DNA from: Bradyrhizobium sp. CCH5-F6
Lineage (GTDB): Bacteria > Pseudomonadota > Alphaproteobacteria > Rhizobiales > Xanthobacteraceae
Length of the DNA stretch: 64,000 nt
Direction of reading: 5' to 3'
Assembly: GCF_001556045.1 (NCBI RefSeq)
Contig: NZ_LSIC01000012.1
Span: forward strand, 1-64,000
Part shown: positions 17,458 through 28,656 of the stretch, one piece after another
Position numbering within the stretch: position 1 is the first letter of the stretch
Layout: each line of letters starts with the position of its first letter
Notes under the pieces: generated by a model
Databases searched by the model: none
Seen by the model: the letters and a program-made list of their open reading frames with translations, nothing else
What the model was told of the DNA's origin: nothing
Position numbers and translations under genes: made by a program

Positions 17458-18831
17458 ATGACCTCCCAGCACAGCAAAACCTCGGTCGCCGCAATCTCGA
17501 TCTTCGCCAGCGGCGGCATGGCGGCAGCCAAGTTCGCGGTCGGGATCGCGATCGGCTCGCTGGCACTGATCTCCGAGGCCCTGCATTCCGCGATCGACCT
17601 GGTCGCGACCATCATCACCTGGGCGGTGGTGCGGGTGTCCGACAAGCCGGCGGACGACGAGCACCATTACGGCCATGGCAAGCTGGAGAGCATCTCCGCG
17701 CTCGGCGTCACCGCCCTGCTCTACGTGCTCGCCGGCGGCATCCTGGTCGAGGCCTATAGCCGGCTGAGCGAAGGAACCCCGCCGCCGACCATTTCGGCCG
17801 TGCCGTTCGTGGTGCTGGTGATCGACATCGCGGTCAATCTCTGGCGCGCCCGCGCCCTGCACCGCGCCGCGCGGGAGACCCGGAGCCAGGCGCTGGCGGC
17901 GGATGCGCTGCATTTCGCCTCCGACGTGATGGGCTCGTTCGCCGTGATCGTGGGCCTGATCCTCGCGGGCCTCGGCTTCTGGTGGGGCGACGCGGCGGCG
18001 GCCGCGGCGGTTGCCGTGATGATCGCCCTGCTCGGGCTGCGCATGGCCGGCTCGACCGTGCAGACGCTGGTCGATCGCGCCCCGGAAGGCGCCCAGGAGA
18101 AGGCCACCGCCGCGATCCGGAGCGTGCCGGGCGTGATCGACGTCGACCGGCTGCGCGTGCGCATGGTCGGAGCGACCACGTTCATCGACACCATCGCGCA
18201 GGTCCCGCGGACCTATCCGATCGACCGCGTCGAGGAGATCAAGCGTAGCGCGCAAACCGCCGTGGACAAGGCGTTCGGCGACGCCGACCTCACCTTCACC
18301 GCCGTCCCCGTCGCTCGCAACAACGAGACCGTGCGCGACCGCATCATGGTGATCGCGCACAATTCAGGCCTCGCCGTTCACCATGTCACGGTACACGATC
18401 TCGGCGCCAAGCTGACCGTCAGCATCGACCTCGAGGTCGACGCCGACATGCAGCTCGAGGACGCCCATGACGTCGCCAACACGCTGGAGCGCAACATCCA
18501 GGAGGAGTTCGGCGAGGACGTCGAGGTCGACGTCCACATCGAGCCGCTGGAGCCGGAACTGCCGTTCGGCGTCGATGCCGCCCCGGAACGGGTGCAGATC
18601 ATCGCCGCCGCTCTGACCCAATACGCCGCCGGCGGCGAGATCCACGACATCCACAACGTGCGGGTCCGCAACACCGACGCCGGCGAGATCGTCAATTTCC
18701 ACTGCCGCGCGGCACCCTCGATGAGCGTGATCAAGGTGCACGAGCAAGTCGACGCGATCGAGCGCGCGTTGCGGCGTGCGTTCCCGACCGTAAAGCGCGT
18801 CATCAGTCACGCCGAACCGCCGCGTGCGTGA
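17458..18831 (+). CDS. Cation diffusion facilitator (CDF) metal exporter with extended C-terminus, 457 aa
   Basis: The N-terminal 200 residues are a six-helix CDF transporter. The metal-site motif HSAID in helix II (about residues 41-45) follows SLALISEAL, and DDEHHYGHGKLE comes just after. The matching site in helix V is HFASD. Such proteins export Zn, Fe, Co, Mn or Cd by proton exchange. The C-terminal half is unusually long. After a normal dimerisation domain (about 205-285) there seem to be two more related domains (about 300-365 and 380-455). The family norm is near 300 aa with one domain. The ATG at 17458 is the only credible start. Confidence 0.85.
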   Translation: MTSQHSKTSVAAISIFASGGMAAAKFAVGIAIGSLALISEALHSAIDLVATIITWAVVRVSDKPADDEHHYGHGKLESISALGVTALLYVLAGGILVEAYSRLSEGTPPPTISAVPFVVLVIDIAVNLWRARALHRAARETRSQALAADALHFASDVMGSFAVIVGLILAGLGFWWGDAAAAAAVAVMIALLGLRMAGSTVQTLVDRAPEGAQEKATAAIRSVPGVIDVDRLRVRMVGATTFIDTIAQVPRTYPIDRVEEIKRSAQTAVDKAFGDADLTFTAVPVARNNETVRDRIMVIAHNSGLAVHHVTVHDLGAKLTVSIDLEVDADMQLEDAHDVANTLERNIQEEFGEDVEVDVHIEPLEPELPFGVDAAPERVQIIAAALTQYAAGGEIHDIHNVRVRNTDAGEIVNFHCRAAPSMSVIKVHEQVDAIERALRRAFPTVKRVISHAEPPRA

Positions 18832-19057
18832 TGAAGAATTTGCGGCGAGCAACACGTTCTCGTTTCGGACTCGCTGCGCCCGTGAGTTTGCGGCCCCGCG
18901 ATGCACATTCTGCGTGTTGGATAAGAATAATTTCGCGTTAACGATTCGTTGACTCTCGACAGCCCGCGAAAACTGGATTCAAATCAGTGTGATTCGGAAG
19001 CGATGTGGGGCTGCTTCCGAGCTCAAGTTGCAAGCTGGTTTTCAGGGGGCCGAAGGC

Positions 19058-21385
<2,328 letters not shown>

Positions 21386-21408
21386 CGCACGACGGACAGC
21401 TCGCCTGC

Positions 21409-21545
21409 GGCCATCCTTCGAGACGCCCGCCTGCGGCGGGCCCTCAGGATGAGGGCGGAATATGCGGCAGCAGTTTCAAGAGAGCGCGATGGCGCGGAGC
21501 CTCATCCTGAGGAGACCGCGAAAGCGGTCGTCTCGAAGGACGAGG
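21409..21545. repeat. Dispersed palindromic intergenic repeat, copy 2
   Basis: The ends GGCCATCCTTCGAGACG and CGTCTCGAAGGACGAGG bracket internal hairpins, including CCCGCCTGCGGCGGG and CTCATCCTGAGG. The unit is the reverse-complement relative of 2121-2284. It fills the space between the kinase stop and the convergent LysR gene, where it may also terminate transcription. Confidence 0.8.
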
Positions 21546-21558
21546 CGCTTGCTCGAAT

Positions 21559-22452
21559 CTACCCTTGCAGCGTCGGCGCGACTTCGCGCGCGACGTTGAC
21601 CAGCGCCGCGATCAGCGGTGTCATTGGATCGCGCTGCGGAATGACGAGGCCGATGCTGTAATTGACCTCGGGGTCGACGATCGGGATCGAACGGACCGTG
21701 TCGGAAAGGCCGAGCGTCTCGGCGAGCTTGGCCGGCATCACGCTCGCCCAGCGCCCCGTCTTGACGTGCGTGAACAGCACCAGCAGCGAGTTCGAGGTCA
21801 GCGTCGGCGTCGCCTCCGCGCCGACCGAGCGCAGCGCGCGGTCGATGATGCGGCGGTTCTGCATGTCGGGCGTCAGCAGGCACAGCGGCACCTGCCCGAC
21901 CTCGGTCCAGGTCACCGTCTCGCGGTCGCCGAACATCGCGTCCGGTGCAGTGAGCAGACGATAGCTCTCGTTGTAGAGCGGAATGGTGCGCACCTTGCCG
22001 ATCGGCTCGTTCTCGATGTAGGTCAGTCCCGCATCCACCTCGAGATTTTCGAGCAGCCCCAACACCTCGGACGAGGTGGTGGACTGGATGCGAAAGCGCA
22101 CCTCGGGATGCTTGGCGCGAAACGGCGTCGTCAGCGCGGCGACCATGCCGAGCACGGTCGGGATCGCCGCGATGCGGATCTCGCCTGAGAGCTGATGCTT
22201 CAGCCCGTTGATTTCCTCGCGCATGGCGCGGGCATCGCCCACGATGCGCCGCGCCCAATCGAGCGCGCGCTCGCCTTCCGGGGTGAAGCCCTGGAAGCGC
22301 GACCCGCGCTGGACCAGCATCACGCCGAGAATCTCCTCGAGCTGCTTCAGCCCGGTCGACATCGTCGGCTGCGTCACGCCGCAGGCCTCCGCCGCGCGTC
22401 CGAAATGCCGCTCCTTCGCCAGTGCCAGCAGCAATTCAAGCTTGTCGATCAA
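21559..22452 (-). CDS. fdsR: LysR-family regulator of formate dehydrogenase (FdsR-like), 297 aa
   Basis: The N-terminal winged HTH (about residues 1-60) has the LysR signature HFGRAAEACGVTQPTMSTGL. A linker helix and a two-lobed effector domain follow (about 90-290). It is transcribed divergently from fdsG with a 223-base shared promoter region, the standard layout for a LysR protein controlling its neighbour. FdsR of Cupriavidus is a LysR regulator in the same position, so I use that name, but the assignment is by context. The likely co-inducer is formate or a related metabolite; no LysR box could be read with confidence. Confidence 0.8.
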   Translation of the reverse strand: MIDKLELLLALAKERHFGRAAEACGVTQPTMSTGLKQLEEILGVMLVQRGSRFQGFTPEGERALDWARRIVGDARAMREEINGLKHQLSGEIRIAAIPTVLGMVAALTTPFRAKHPEVRFRIQSTTSSEVLGLLENLEVDAGLTYIENEPIGKVRTIPLYNESYRLLTAPDAMFGDRETVTWTEVGQVPLCLLTPDMQNRRIIDRALRSVGAEATPTLTSNSLLVLFTHVKTGRWASVMPAKLAETLGLSDTVRSIPIVDPEVNYSIGLVIPQRDPMTPLIAALVNVAREVAPTLQG

Positions 22453-22675
22453 CCGAACGTCCCCTTGGGTTCTATCGTGGCATGCAAGCTAGCACGCTCG
22501 CCCGCTGCCCTACACGCAAAAACACCGGGCGAAACGCCCATTATTTCGTTTTCAGATCGACCGATTGCTCTCTCCGATCGATCCGAATTCGCAATCGCAG
22601 CACGGGACAGCTTTATTGATCTTCGAGCGATTCCAAATAGCTTGCTGCGAGGAACGCTCAGATTGAGAACGAAGA

Positions 22676-23152
22676 ATGACAGCGGTTTTTGAGCCTTGGG
22701 ACGAGACGCGCGGCGCCGAAATCATCGCCGAACATGCCGGGCAGGAAGGCGCGACGCTCGTCATCCTGCACGCGATTCAAGAGGCGTTCGGCTATGTGCC
22801 GCAGGCGGCGATCCCCCTGGTCGCGAAAGCACTCAATCTCTCGCGGGCCGAGGTCCATGGCGTGTTCACGTTCTACCATGATTTCCGCCACAAGCCGGCC
22901 GGCCGCCATGTGCTGAAGCTGTGCCGTGCGGAAGCCTGCCAGGCCGCGGGCGGCGACGCGCTGGCAGCGCGCGCCGAAGCGAAGCTCGGCGTGGCGCTCG
23001 GCGACACCACGGCCGACGACCGCATCACGTTGGAGCCGGTCTACTGCCTCGGCCTGTGCGCGACGGCGCCGTCCGCGATGCTCGATGGTCGCCTCGTCGG
23101 ACGGCTCGATCAGAAGCGCCTCGATGCGCTGGTTGCGGAGGCACAGCGATGA
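22676..23152 (+). CDS. fdsG: NAD-dependent formate dehydrogenase gamma subunit (NuoE-like)
   Basis: This is the electron-transfer subunit of the cytoplasmic molybdenum formate dehydrogenase. It is a thioredoxin-like protein related to NuoE, with one [2Fe-2S] cluster. The four ligands are visible as C83 and C88 (LCRAEAC) and C124 and C128 (CLGLC). The 158-aa length is normal. It begins the operon fdsG-fdsB-fdsA-fdhD-fdsD. Its TGA overlaps the ATG of fdsB (ATGA), so translation is coupled. Control by the divergent LysR gene is expected. Confidence 0.93.
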   Translation: MTAVFEPWDETRGAEIIAEHAGQEGATLVILHAIQEAFGYVPQAAIPLVAKALNLSRAEVHGVFTFYHDFRHKPAGRHVLKLCRAEACQAAGGDALAARAEAKLGVALGDTTADDRITLEPVYCLGLCATAPSAMLDGRLVGRLDQKRLDALVAEAQR

Positions 23153-24705
23153 GCATCCGCCTGTACGTATCGCGCGATGCCGGTGCGTTGGCCGTCGGCG
23201 CCGACGAGGTTGCCCATGCGCTGGAGCAGGCCGCAACCAGGCGCGGCGTTGCAGTGGAGATCGTCAGAACCGGCTCGCGCGGCCTCTACTGGCTGGAGCC
23301 GCTGGTCGAGGTCGCCACGCCCCAGGGCCGCATCGCTTTCGGTCCTGTCACCCAGACCGACGTGCCGTCCCTGCTCGACGCGCTCGCCAACAATACGCCG
23401 CATCTCTTGCAGCTGGGCGCGACCGACGAGATTCCCTGGCTGAAGCGCCAGACCCGCCTCACCTTCGCCCGCTGCGGCGTGATCGACCCGCGCTCGCTCG
23501 ACGATTACCGCGCCCATGGTGGCTACAAGGGCCTCGAGCGCGCTCTCTCGCTTGGCACCGACGCAATCCTCAACGAAGTCACCGCGTCCGGTCTGCGCGG
23601 CCGCGGCGGCGCCGGCTTCCCGACCGGCATCAAGTGGACGACGGTCGCTCAAGCCAAGGCCGACCGCAAGTTCGTCGTCTGCAACGCCGACGAGGGCGAT
23701 AGCGGCACTTTTGCCGACCGCATGATCATGGAAGGCGATCCCTTCCTGGTGGTCGAGGGCATGACGATCGCCGGGCTCACCGTCGGGGCGACCAAGGGCT
23801 ACATCTACATCCGCAGCGAATATCCGCACGCGGTCGAGGCGATGAAGGCGGCCATCGTCGCGGCCCGGCGCGGCGGTTATCTCGGCACGAATATCGGCGG
23901 CTCGAAGCAATCCTTCGATCTCGAAGTGCGCGTCGGCGCCGGCGCCTACGTCTGCGGCGAGGAGACCTCGCTGCTGGAGAGCCTGGAAGGACGCCGCGGC
24001 ATCGTGCGCGCCAAGCCGCCGCTGCCGGCCCATCACGGCCTGTTCGGCAAGCCGACCGTGATCAACAACGTGCTGTCGTTCGCCGCCGTCCCCTTCATCC
24101 TCGCCGAAGGCGCCAAGGCCTACGCCGATTTCGGCATGGGCCGCTCGCGCGGCACGATGCCGATCCAGCTCGCCGGCAACATCCGTTACGGCGGGCTGTT
24201 CGAGACCGCCTTCGGCGTGACGCTCGGCGAGCTCGTCGACGACATCGGCGGCGGCACGTTCACGGGCCGCCCGGTCCGGGCGGTGCAGGTCGGCGGCCCC
24301 CTCGGCGCCTATTTTCCCCGTGCGCTGTTCGATACGCCGTTCGATTACGAGGCCTTCGCCGCGCGCGACGGCCTGATCGGCCATGGCGGCATCGTCGTGT
24401 TCGACGACAGTGTCGACATGCGCAGGCAGGCGCGTTTCGCGATGGAGTTCTGCGCCATCGAATCCTGCGGCAAGTGCACGCCCTGCCGGATCGGCTCGAC
24501 CCGCGGCGTCGAGACCATCGAGAAGATCATCAAGGGCGAGCGCGTGAGCGAGAATCTCGCGCTGGTCGAAGACCTCTGCAACACCATGAAGTTCGGCTCG
24601 CTCTGCGCGCTCGGCGGCTTCACGCCCTACCCTGTGCTCAGCGCGTTGAAGCATTTCCGGGAAGATTTCGCACCCGTACCGACCACGCTTCAGGCCGCGG
24701 AATAG
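23149..24705 (+). CDS. fdsB: NAD-dependent formate dehydrogenase beta subunit (diaphorase, NuoF-like)
   Basis: The 518-aa subunit passes electrons from formate oxidation to NAD+. An N-terminal thioredoxin-like domain (about residues 1-120, without NuoE cysteines) is fused to a NuoF-type flavoprotein. The FMN/NAD region contains GLRGRGGAGFPTGIKW and CNADEGDSGTF, and the later VGAGAYVCGEETSLLESLEG is typical. A [4Fe-4S] site is formed by SCGKCTPCR (C440, C443, C446) and C486. The start at 23149 overlaps the fdsG stop. fdsA follows after 10 bases. Confidence 0.94.
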   Translation: MSIRLYVSRDAGALAVGADEVAHALEQAATRRGVAVEIVRTGSRGLYWLEPLVEVATPQGRIAFGPVTQTDVPSLLDALANNTPHLLQLGATDEIPWLKRQTRLTFARCGVIDPRSLDDYRAHGGYKGLERALSLGTDAILNEVTASGLRGRGGAGFPTGIKWTTVAQAKADRKFVVCNADEGDSGTFADRMIMEGDPFLVVEGMTIAGLTVGATKGYIYIRSEYPHAVEAMKAAIVAARRGGYLGTNIGGSKQSFDLEVRVGAGAYVCGEETSLLESLEGRRGIVRAKPPLPAHHGLFGKPTVINNVLSFAAVPFILAEGAKAYADFGMGRSRGTMPIQLAGNIRYGGLFETAFGVTLGELVDDIGGGTFTGRPVRAVQVGGPLGAYFPRALFDTPFDYEAFAARDGLIGHGGIVVFDDSVDMRRQARFAMEFCAIESCGKCTPCRIGSTRGVETIEKIIKGERVSENLALVEDLCNTMKFGSLCALGGFTPYPVLSALKHFREDFAPVPTTLQAAE

Positions 24706-24715
24706 GAGAACGACA

Positions 24716-27601
24716 ATGTCTCTGATCGAAGAAATCGACTTCGGCACGCCGCGCTCGAGATCGGAAACGATGGTGACGCTGACCATCGACGGCAAGGAGG
24801 TCACGGTGCCAGAAGGCACCTCCATCATGCGCGCCGCGATGGATGCCGGCCACCAAATTCCGAAACTCTGCGCGACCGACATGGTCGACGCGTTCGGCTC
24901 CTGCCGGCTCTGCCTCGTCGAGATCGAGGGTCGCGCCGGCACGCCCGCCTCCTGCACCACGCCGGTGATGCCGGGTCTCGTCGTGCACACCCAGACCGAG
25001 CGGCTGAAGAAGCTGCGCAAGGGCGTGATGGAGCTCTACATCTCCGATCATCCGCTCGACTGCCTCACCTGCGGCGCCAACGGCGATTGCGAATTGCAGG
25101 ACATGGCCGGCGCCGTGGGCCTGCGCGACGTGCGCTACGGTTATGAGGGCGAGAACCATGTTTTCGCCAAGACACCTGGCAGGACGGACGGCTGCACCAA
25201 CGATCACTGGATGCCGAAGGACGAGTCCAACCCCTACTTCACCTATGACCCCTCCAAGTGCATCGTCTGCTCGCGCTGCGTCCGCGCCTGCGAGGAGGTG
25301 CAGGGTACCTTCGCGCTGACGATCTCAGGCCGCGGCTTCGACAGCCGCGTCTCGCCGGGCATGAGCGAGAGCTTCCTCGGCTCCGAATGCGTCTCCTGCG
25401 GCGCCTGCGTCCAGGCCTGCCCGACCGCGACGCTGACGGAGAAGTCCGTGATCGAGATCGGCCAGCCCGAGCACTCCGTCGTCACCACCTGCGCCTATTG
25501 CGGCGTCGGCTGCGCCTTCAAGGCCGAGATGCGCGGCGAGGAAGTGGTGCGCATGGTCCCCTACAAGGACGGCAAGGCCAATCGCGGCCATTCCTGCGTC
25601 AAGGGCCGCTTCGCCTGGGGCTACACCAACCACAAGGAGCGCATCCTCAAGCCGATGATCCGCGAGCGCATCGAGGATCCCTGGCGCGAGGTGTCGTGGG
25701 ACGAGGCGTTCTCGTTTGCCGCCGCGAAGATGCGCGGCATCCAGAAGAAGTACGGCCGCGACGCCATCGGCGGCATCACCTCGTCCCGCTGCACCAATGA
25801 AGAGACCTATCTGGTGCAGAAGCTGATCCGCGCCGGCTTCGGCAACAACAATGTCGATACCTGCGCCCGCGTCTGCCACTCCCCGACCGGCTACGGCCTC
25901 GCCACCACCTTCGGCACCTCCGCCGGCACGCAGGATTTCGACTCAGTGGAAGACACCGACGTCGTGGTCGTGATCGGCGCAAACCCCGCATCCGCGCATC
26001 CGGTGTTCGCCTCGCGCCTGAAGAAGCGGCTGCGCCAGGGCGCCAAGCTGATCGTGATCGACCCGCGCCGCACCGAGATGGTGGAATCGCCGCATGTGAA
26101 GGCGCTGCATCTGCCCCTGATGCCCGGCACCAACGTCGCGGTCATGACGGCGATCGCGCATGTCATCGTCACCGAGGGCCTCGTCAACGAAGCCTTCGTG
26201 CGCGAGCGCTGCGACTGGAGCGAGTTCGAGGAATGGGCCGCCTTCGTCGCGCAAGCCCGGAACAGCCCGGAAGCGACCGCGATCCTCACCGGCGTCGATC
26301 CGAAGGCGCTGCGCGAGGCGGCCCGCACCTACGCCACCGGCGGCAATGGCGCGATCTATTACGGCCTCGGCGTCACCGAGCACAGCCAGGGCTCCACCAC
26401 CGTGATCGCGATCGCCAATCTCGCGATGGCGACAGGCAATATCGGGCGCCCCGGCGTCGGCGTGAATCCGCTGCGCGGTCAGAACAACGTTCAGGGCTCC
26501 TGCGACATGGGCTCGTTCCCGCACGAACTGCCCGGCTATCGCCACATCTCGGGCGATGCCGTGCGCGAGCAGTTCGAGGCGCTGTGGAGCGTCAAGCTCA
26601 ACCCGGAGCCGGGCCTGCGCATTCCCAACATGTTCGATGCCGCGGTCGAAGGCACCTTCATGGGCATCTACGTGCAGGGCGAGGACATCCTCCAGTCCGA
26701 TCCCAACACCTCGCACGTCGTGGCGGCGCTGTCGGCGATGGAATGCGTCATCGTGCACGATCTCTTCCTGAACGAGACCGCCAACTACGCCCACGTCTTC
26801 CTGCCCGGCTCGAGCTTCCTCGAAAAGGACGGCACCTTCACCAACGCCGAGCGCCGCATCCAGCGCGTCCGCAAGGTGATGTCGCCGAAGAACGGCATGG
26901 CCGACTGGGAGGTCACCATCGGCCTCGCCAAGGCCATGGGCTTCGAGATGAAGTACAGCCATCCCTCCGAGATCATGGACGAGATCGCGGCGCTGACGCC
27001 GACCTTCGCCGGCGTCTCCTACGCCAAGCTCGACGAGCTCGGCTCGGTGCAGTGGCCCTGCAACGAGAAAGCGCCGGAGGGCACGCCGGTCATGCACATC
27101 GACGGCTTCGTCCGCGGCAAGGGCAAGTTCGTCGTCACCGAATATGTCGCGACCGACGAGCGCACCGGCCCGCGCTATCCCCTGCTGCTCACGACGGGCC
27201 GCATCCTCAGCCAGTACAATGTCGGCGCGCAGACGCGGCGGACCGAGAACGTGGTCTGGCATGCCGAGGATCGCCTCGAGATCCATCCGCACGATGCCGA
27301 GCAGCGCGGCGTGCGCGACGGCGACTGGGTGCGGCTGAAGAGCCGCGCCGGCGAGACCACGCTGCGCGCGGAGATCACCGACCGCGTCGCGCCCGGCGTC
27401 GTCTACACCACCTTCCACCACCCGGACACGCAAGCCAACGTCATCACGACCGACTATTCGGACTGGGCAACCAATTGCCCCGAATACAAGGTCACGGCGG
27501 TGCAGGTCTCGCCGTCGAACGGCCCGTCGGACTGGCAGAAGGCCTATGACGCACAGGCGCGGCAGTCCCGCCGCATCGTGCCGGCCGAAGCCGCGGAGTA
27601 G
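24716..27601 (+). CDS. fdsA: NAD-dependent formate dehydrogenase alpha subunit (molybdenum, catalytic)
   Basis: The 961-aa catalytic subunit oxidises formate to CO2 at a bis-MGD molybdenum site. In order it has a NuoG-like [2Fe-2S] domain (CATDMVDAFGSCRLC), a His/Cys [4Fe-4S] motif (DHPLDCLTCGANGDC), and two ferredoxin clusters (CIVCSRCVRAC and CVSCGACVQAC). A further cluster motif is TTCAYCGVGCAF, after which the large molybdopterin domains follow. The catalytic cysteine is expected at C387 in CARVCHSPTGYG, so this is a Cys enzyme, not a selenocysteine one. GGAGAACGAC precedes the ATG. It needs FdhD for sulfuration of the cofactor. Confidence 0.95.
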   Translation: MSLIEEIDFGTPRSRSETMVTLTIDGKEVTVPEGTSIMRAAMDAGHQIPKLCATDMVDAFGSCRLCLVEIEGRAGTPASCTTPVMPGLVVHTQTERLKKLRKGVMELYISDHPLDCLTCGANGDCELQDMAGAVGLRDVRYGYEGENHVFAKTPGRTDGCTNDHWMPKDESNPYFTYDPSKCIVCSRCVRACEEVQGTFALTISGRGFDSRVSPGMSESFLGSECVSCGACVQACPTATLTEKSVIEIGQPEHSVVTTCAYCGVGCAFKAEMRGEEVVRMVPYKDGKANRGHSCVKGRFAWGYTNHKERILKPMIRERIEDPWREVSWDEAFSFAAAKMRGIQKKYGRDAIGGITSSRCTNEETYLVQKLIRAGFGNNNVDTCARVCHSPTGYGLATTFGTSAGTQDFDSVEDTDVVVVIGANPASAHPVFASRLKKRLRQGAKLIVIDPRRTEMVESPHVKALHLPLMPGTNVAVMTAIAHVIVTEGLVNEAFVRERCDWSEFEEWAAFVAQARNSPEATAILTGVDPKALREAARTYATGGNGAIYYGLGVTEHSQGSTTVIAIANLAMATGNIGRPGVGVNPLRGQNNVQGSCDMGSFPHELPGYRHISGDAVREQFEALWSVKLNPEPGLRIPNMFDAAVEGTFMGIYVQGEDILQSDPNTSHVVAALSAMECVIVHDLFLNETANYAHVFLPGSSFLEKDGTFTNAERRIQRVRKVMSPKNGMADWEVTIGLAKAMGFEMKYSHPSEIMDEIAALTPTFAGVSYAKLDELGSVQWPCNEKAPEGTPVMHIDGFVRGKGKFVVTEYVATDERTGPRYPLLLTTGRILSQYNVGAQTRRTENVVWHAEDRLEIHPHDAEQRGVRDGDWVRLKSRAGETTLRAEITDRVAPGVVYTTFHHPDTQANVITTDYSDWATNCPEYKVTAVQVSPSNGPSDWQKAYDAQARQSRRIVPAEAAE

Positions 27602-27605
27602 CGGC

Positions 27606-28433
27606 ATGCACGTGCCAGTCCAGGCCATCGACCGCGAGATCTGGCGCGACGGTATCGCGTCCGGGGGAACACGATTCATTCCAGAGGAGACGCCCCTGGC
27701 CCTGACCTACAATGGCGGCACCTATGCCGTCATGATGGGAACGCCGCAGAATCTGGAAGATTTCGCAGTCGGATTCAGCGTGAGCGAAGGCATCGTCAGG
27801 TCAGCCGACGACATCCGCTCGCTGGAAGTGGTCCGCCTCGACGACGGCATCGAGCTCCGCATGTGGCTGGCAATGGAAGATGCCGCGCGGATCAGCGAGC
27901 GCCGCCGCCACGTCGCGGGACCCACCGGTTGCGGCATCTGCGGCATCGAGTCGATTGCCGAGGCGGTGCGCCCGGCTTCCGTTGTGCCTGACGGGCAGAC
28001 CTTCACGCCGGAACAGATCATGACGGCGATGCAGGCCATCGCGCCGCTGCAATCGATCAACCTGCAGACCCGCGCCGTTCATGCCGCCGCGTTCTGGTCC
28101 CCTGCAGGCGGCATCGTCGCGCTGCGCGAGGATGTCGGCCGTCACAACGCCCTCGACAAGCTCGTGGGGACGCTGGCGCGCAGCCGCACGGATGCGCGGG
28201 GCGGCATGGTGCTGCTGACGAGCCGGGTCTCGGTGGAGATGGTGCAGAAGACGGCCGCAATCGGCGCCCCCGTGATGGTCGCCGTGTCTGCACCGACCGC
28301 GCTCGCGATACGCACGGCGGAAGCCGCCGGCATCACGCTGATAGCGATCGCGCGCCAGGACGGGTTCGAAGTGTTTTCGCATGGCGAGCGGATCGTCTCC
28401 CGCCATGCCACGGAGGTTGCCGATGTCGCCTGA
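27606..28433 (+). CDS. fdhD: Formate dehydrogenase accessory sulfurtransferase FdhD
   Basis: FdhD (FdsC in Rhodobacter nomenclature) transfers sulfur from a cysteine desulfurase to the molybdenum cofactor before insertion into FdsA. The 275-aa protein has the family cysteine motif GCGICGIES (about residues 107-115). It also has the dinucleotide-binding segment REDVGRHNALDKLVG and the closing ISVEMVQKTA-type stretch (VSVEMVQKTAAIGAP). The ATG at 27606 lies 4 bases after the fdsA stop. Its end overlaps fdsD by 11 bases. Confidence 0.94.
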   Translation: MHVPVQAIDREIWRDGIASGGTRFIPEETPLALTYNGGTYAVMMGTPQNLEDFAVGFSVSEGIVRSADDIRSLEVVRLDDGIELRMWLAMEDAARISERRRHVAGPTGCGICGIESIAEAVRPASVVPDGQTFTPEQIMTAMQAIAPLQSINLQTRAVHAAAFWSPAGGIVALREDVGRHNALDKLVGTLARSRTDARGGMVLLTSRVSVEMVQKTAAIGAPVMVAVSAPTALAIRTAEAAGITLIAIARQDGFEVFSHGERIVSRHATEVADVA

Positions 28434-28656
28434 CCGCCTGATCTACATGGCCAACCAGATCGGCAAATTCTTCCAGAGCCAGGGCCATGACAGGGCCGTG
28501 CCGGGGATCGCCGAGCACATCAAGAAATTCTGGGATCCGCGGATGAAGCGCGCGATCTTCGCCCATCTCGATGCGGGCGGCGCAGGCCTCGAACCCGATG
28601 TGCGCGAAGCCATCACCTCGCTGAAGCAGGCGACGTCACTTCCAGCAGCGCCCTGA
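28423..28656 (+). CDS. fdsD: Formate dehydrogenase delta subunit
   Basis: This 77-aa protein is the small delta subunit of FdsABGD, recognised by MANQIGKFFQSQ and EHIKKFWDPRMKRAIFAHLD. In Rhodobacter FdsD takes part with FdsC in cofactor handling and in stabilising the complex. The start is the ATG at 28423, preceded by CGGAGGTTGCC. It overlaps the fdhD stop by 11 bases and, at its own end, overlaps the convergent glnE coding sequence by 44 bases. Confidence 0.9.
   Translation: MSPDRLIYMANQIGKFFQSQGHDRAVPGIAEHIKKFWDPRMKRAIFAHLDAGGAGLEPDVREAITSLKQATSLPAAP

Noticed and set aside
25943..27679. Long minus-strand frame across fdsA
   Set aside because: Shadow of fdsA, whose cluster motifs and length are intact.
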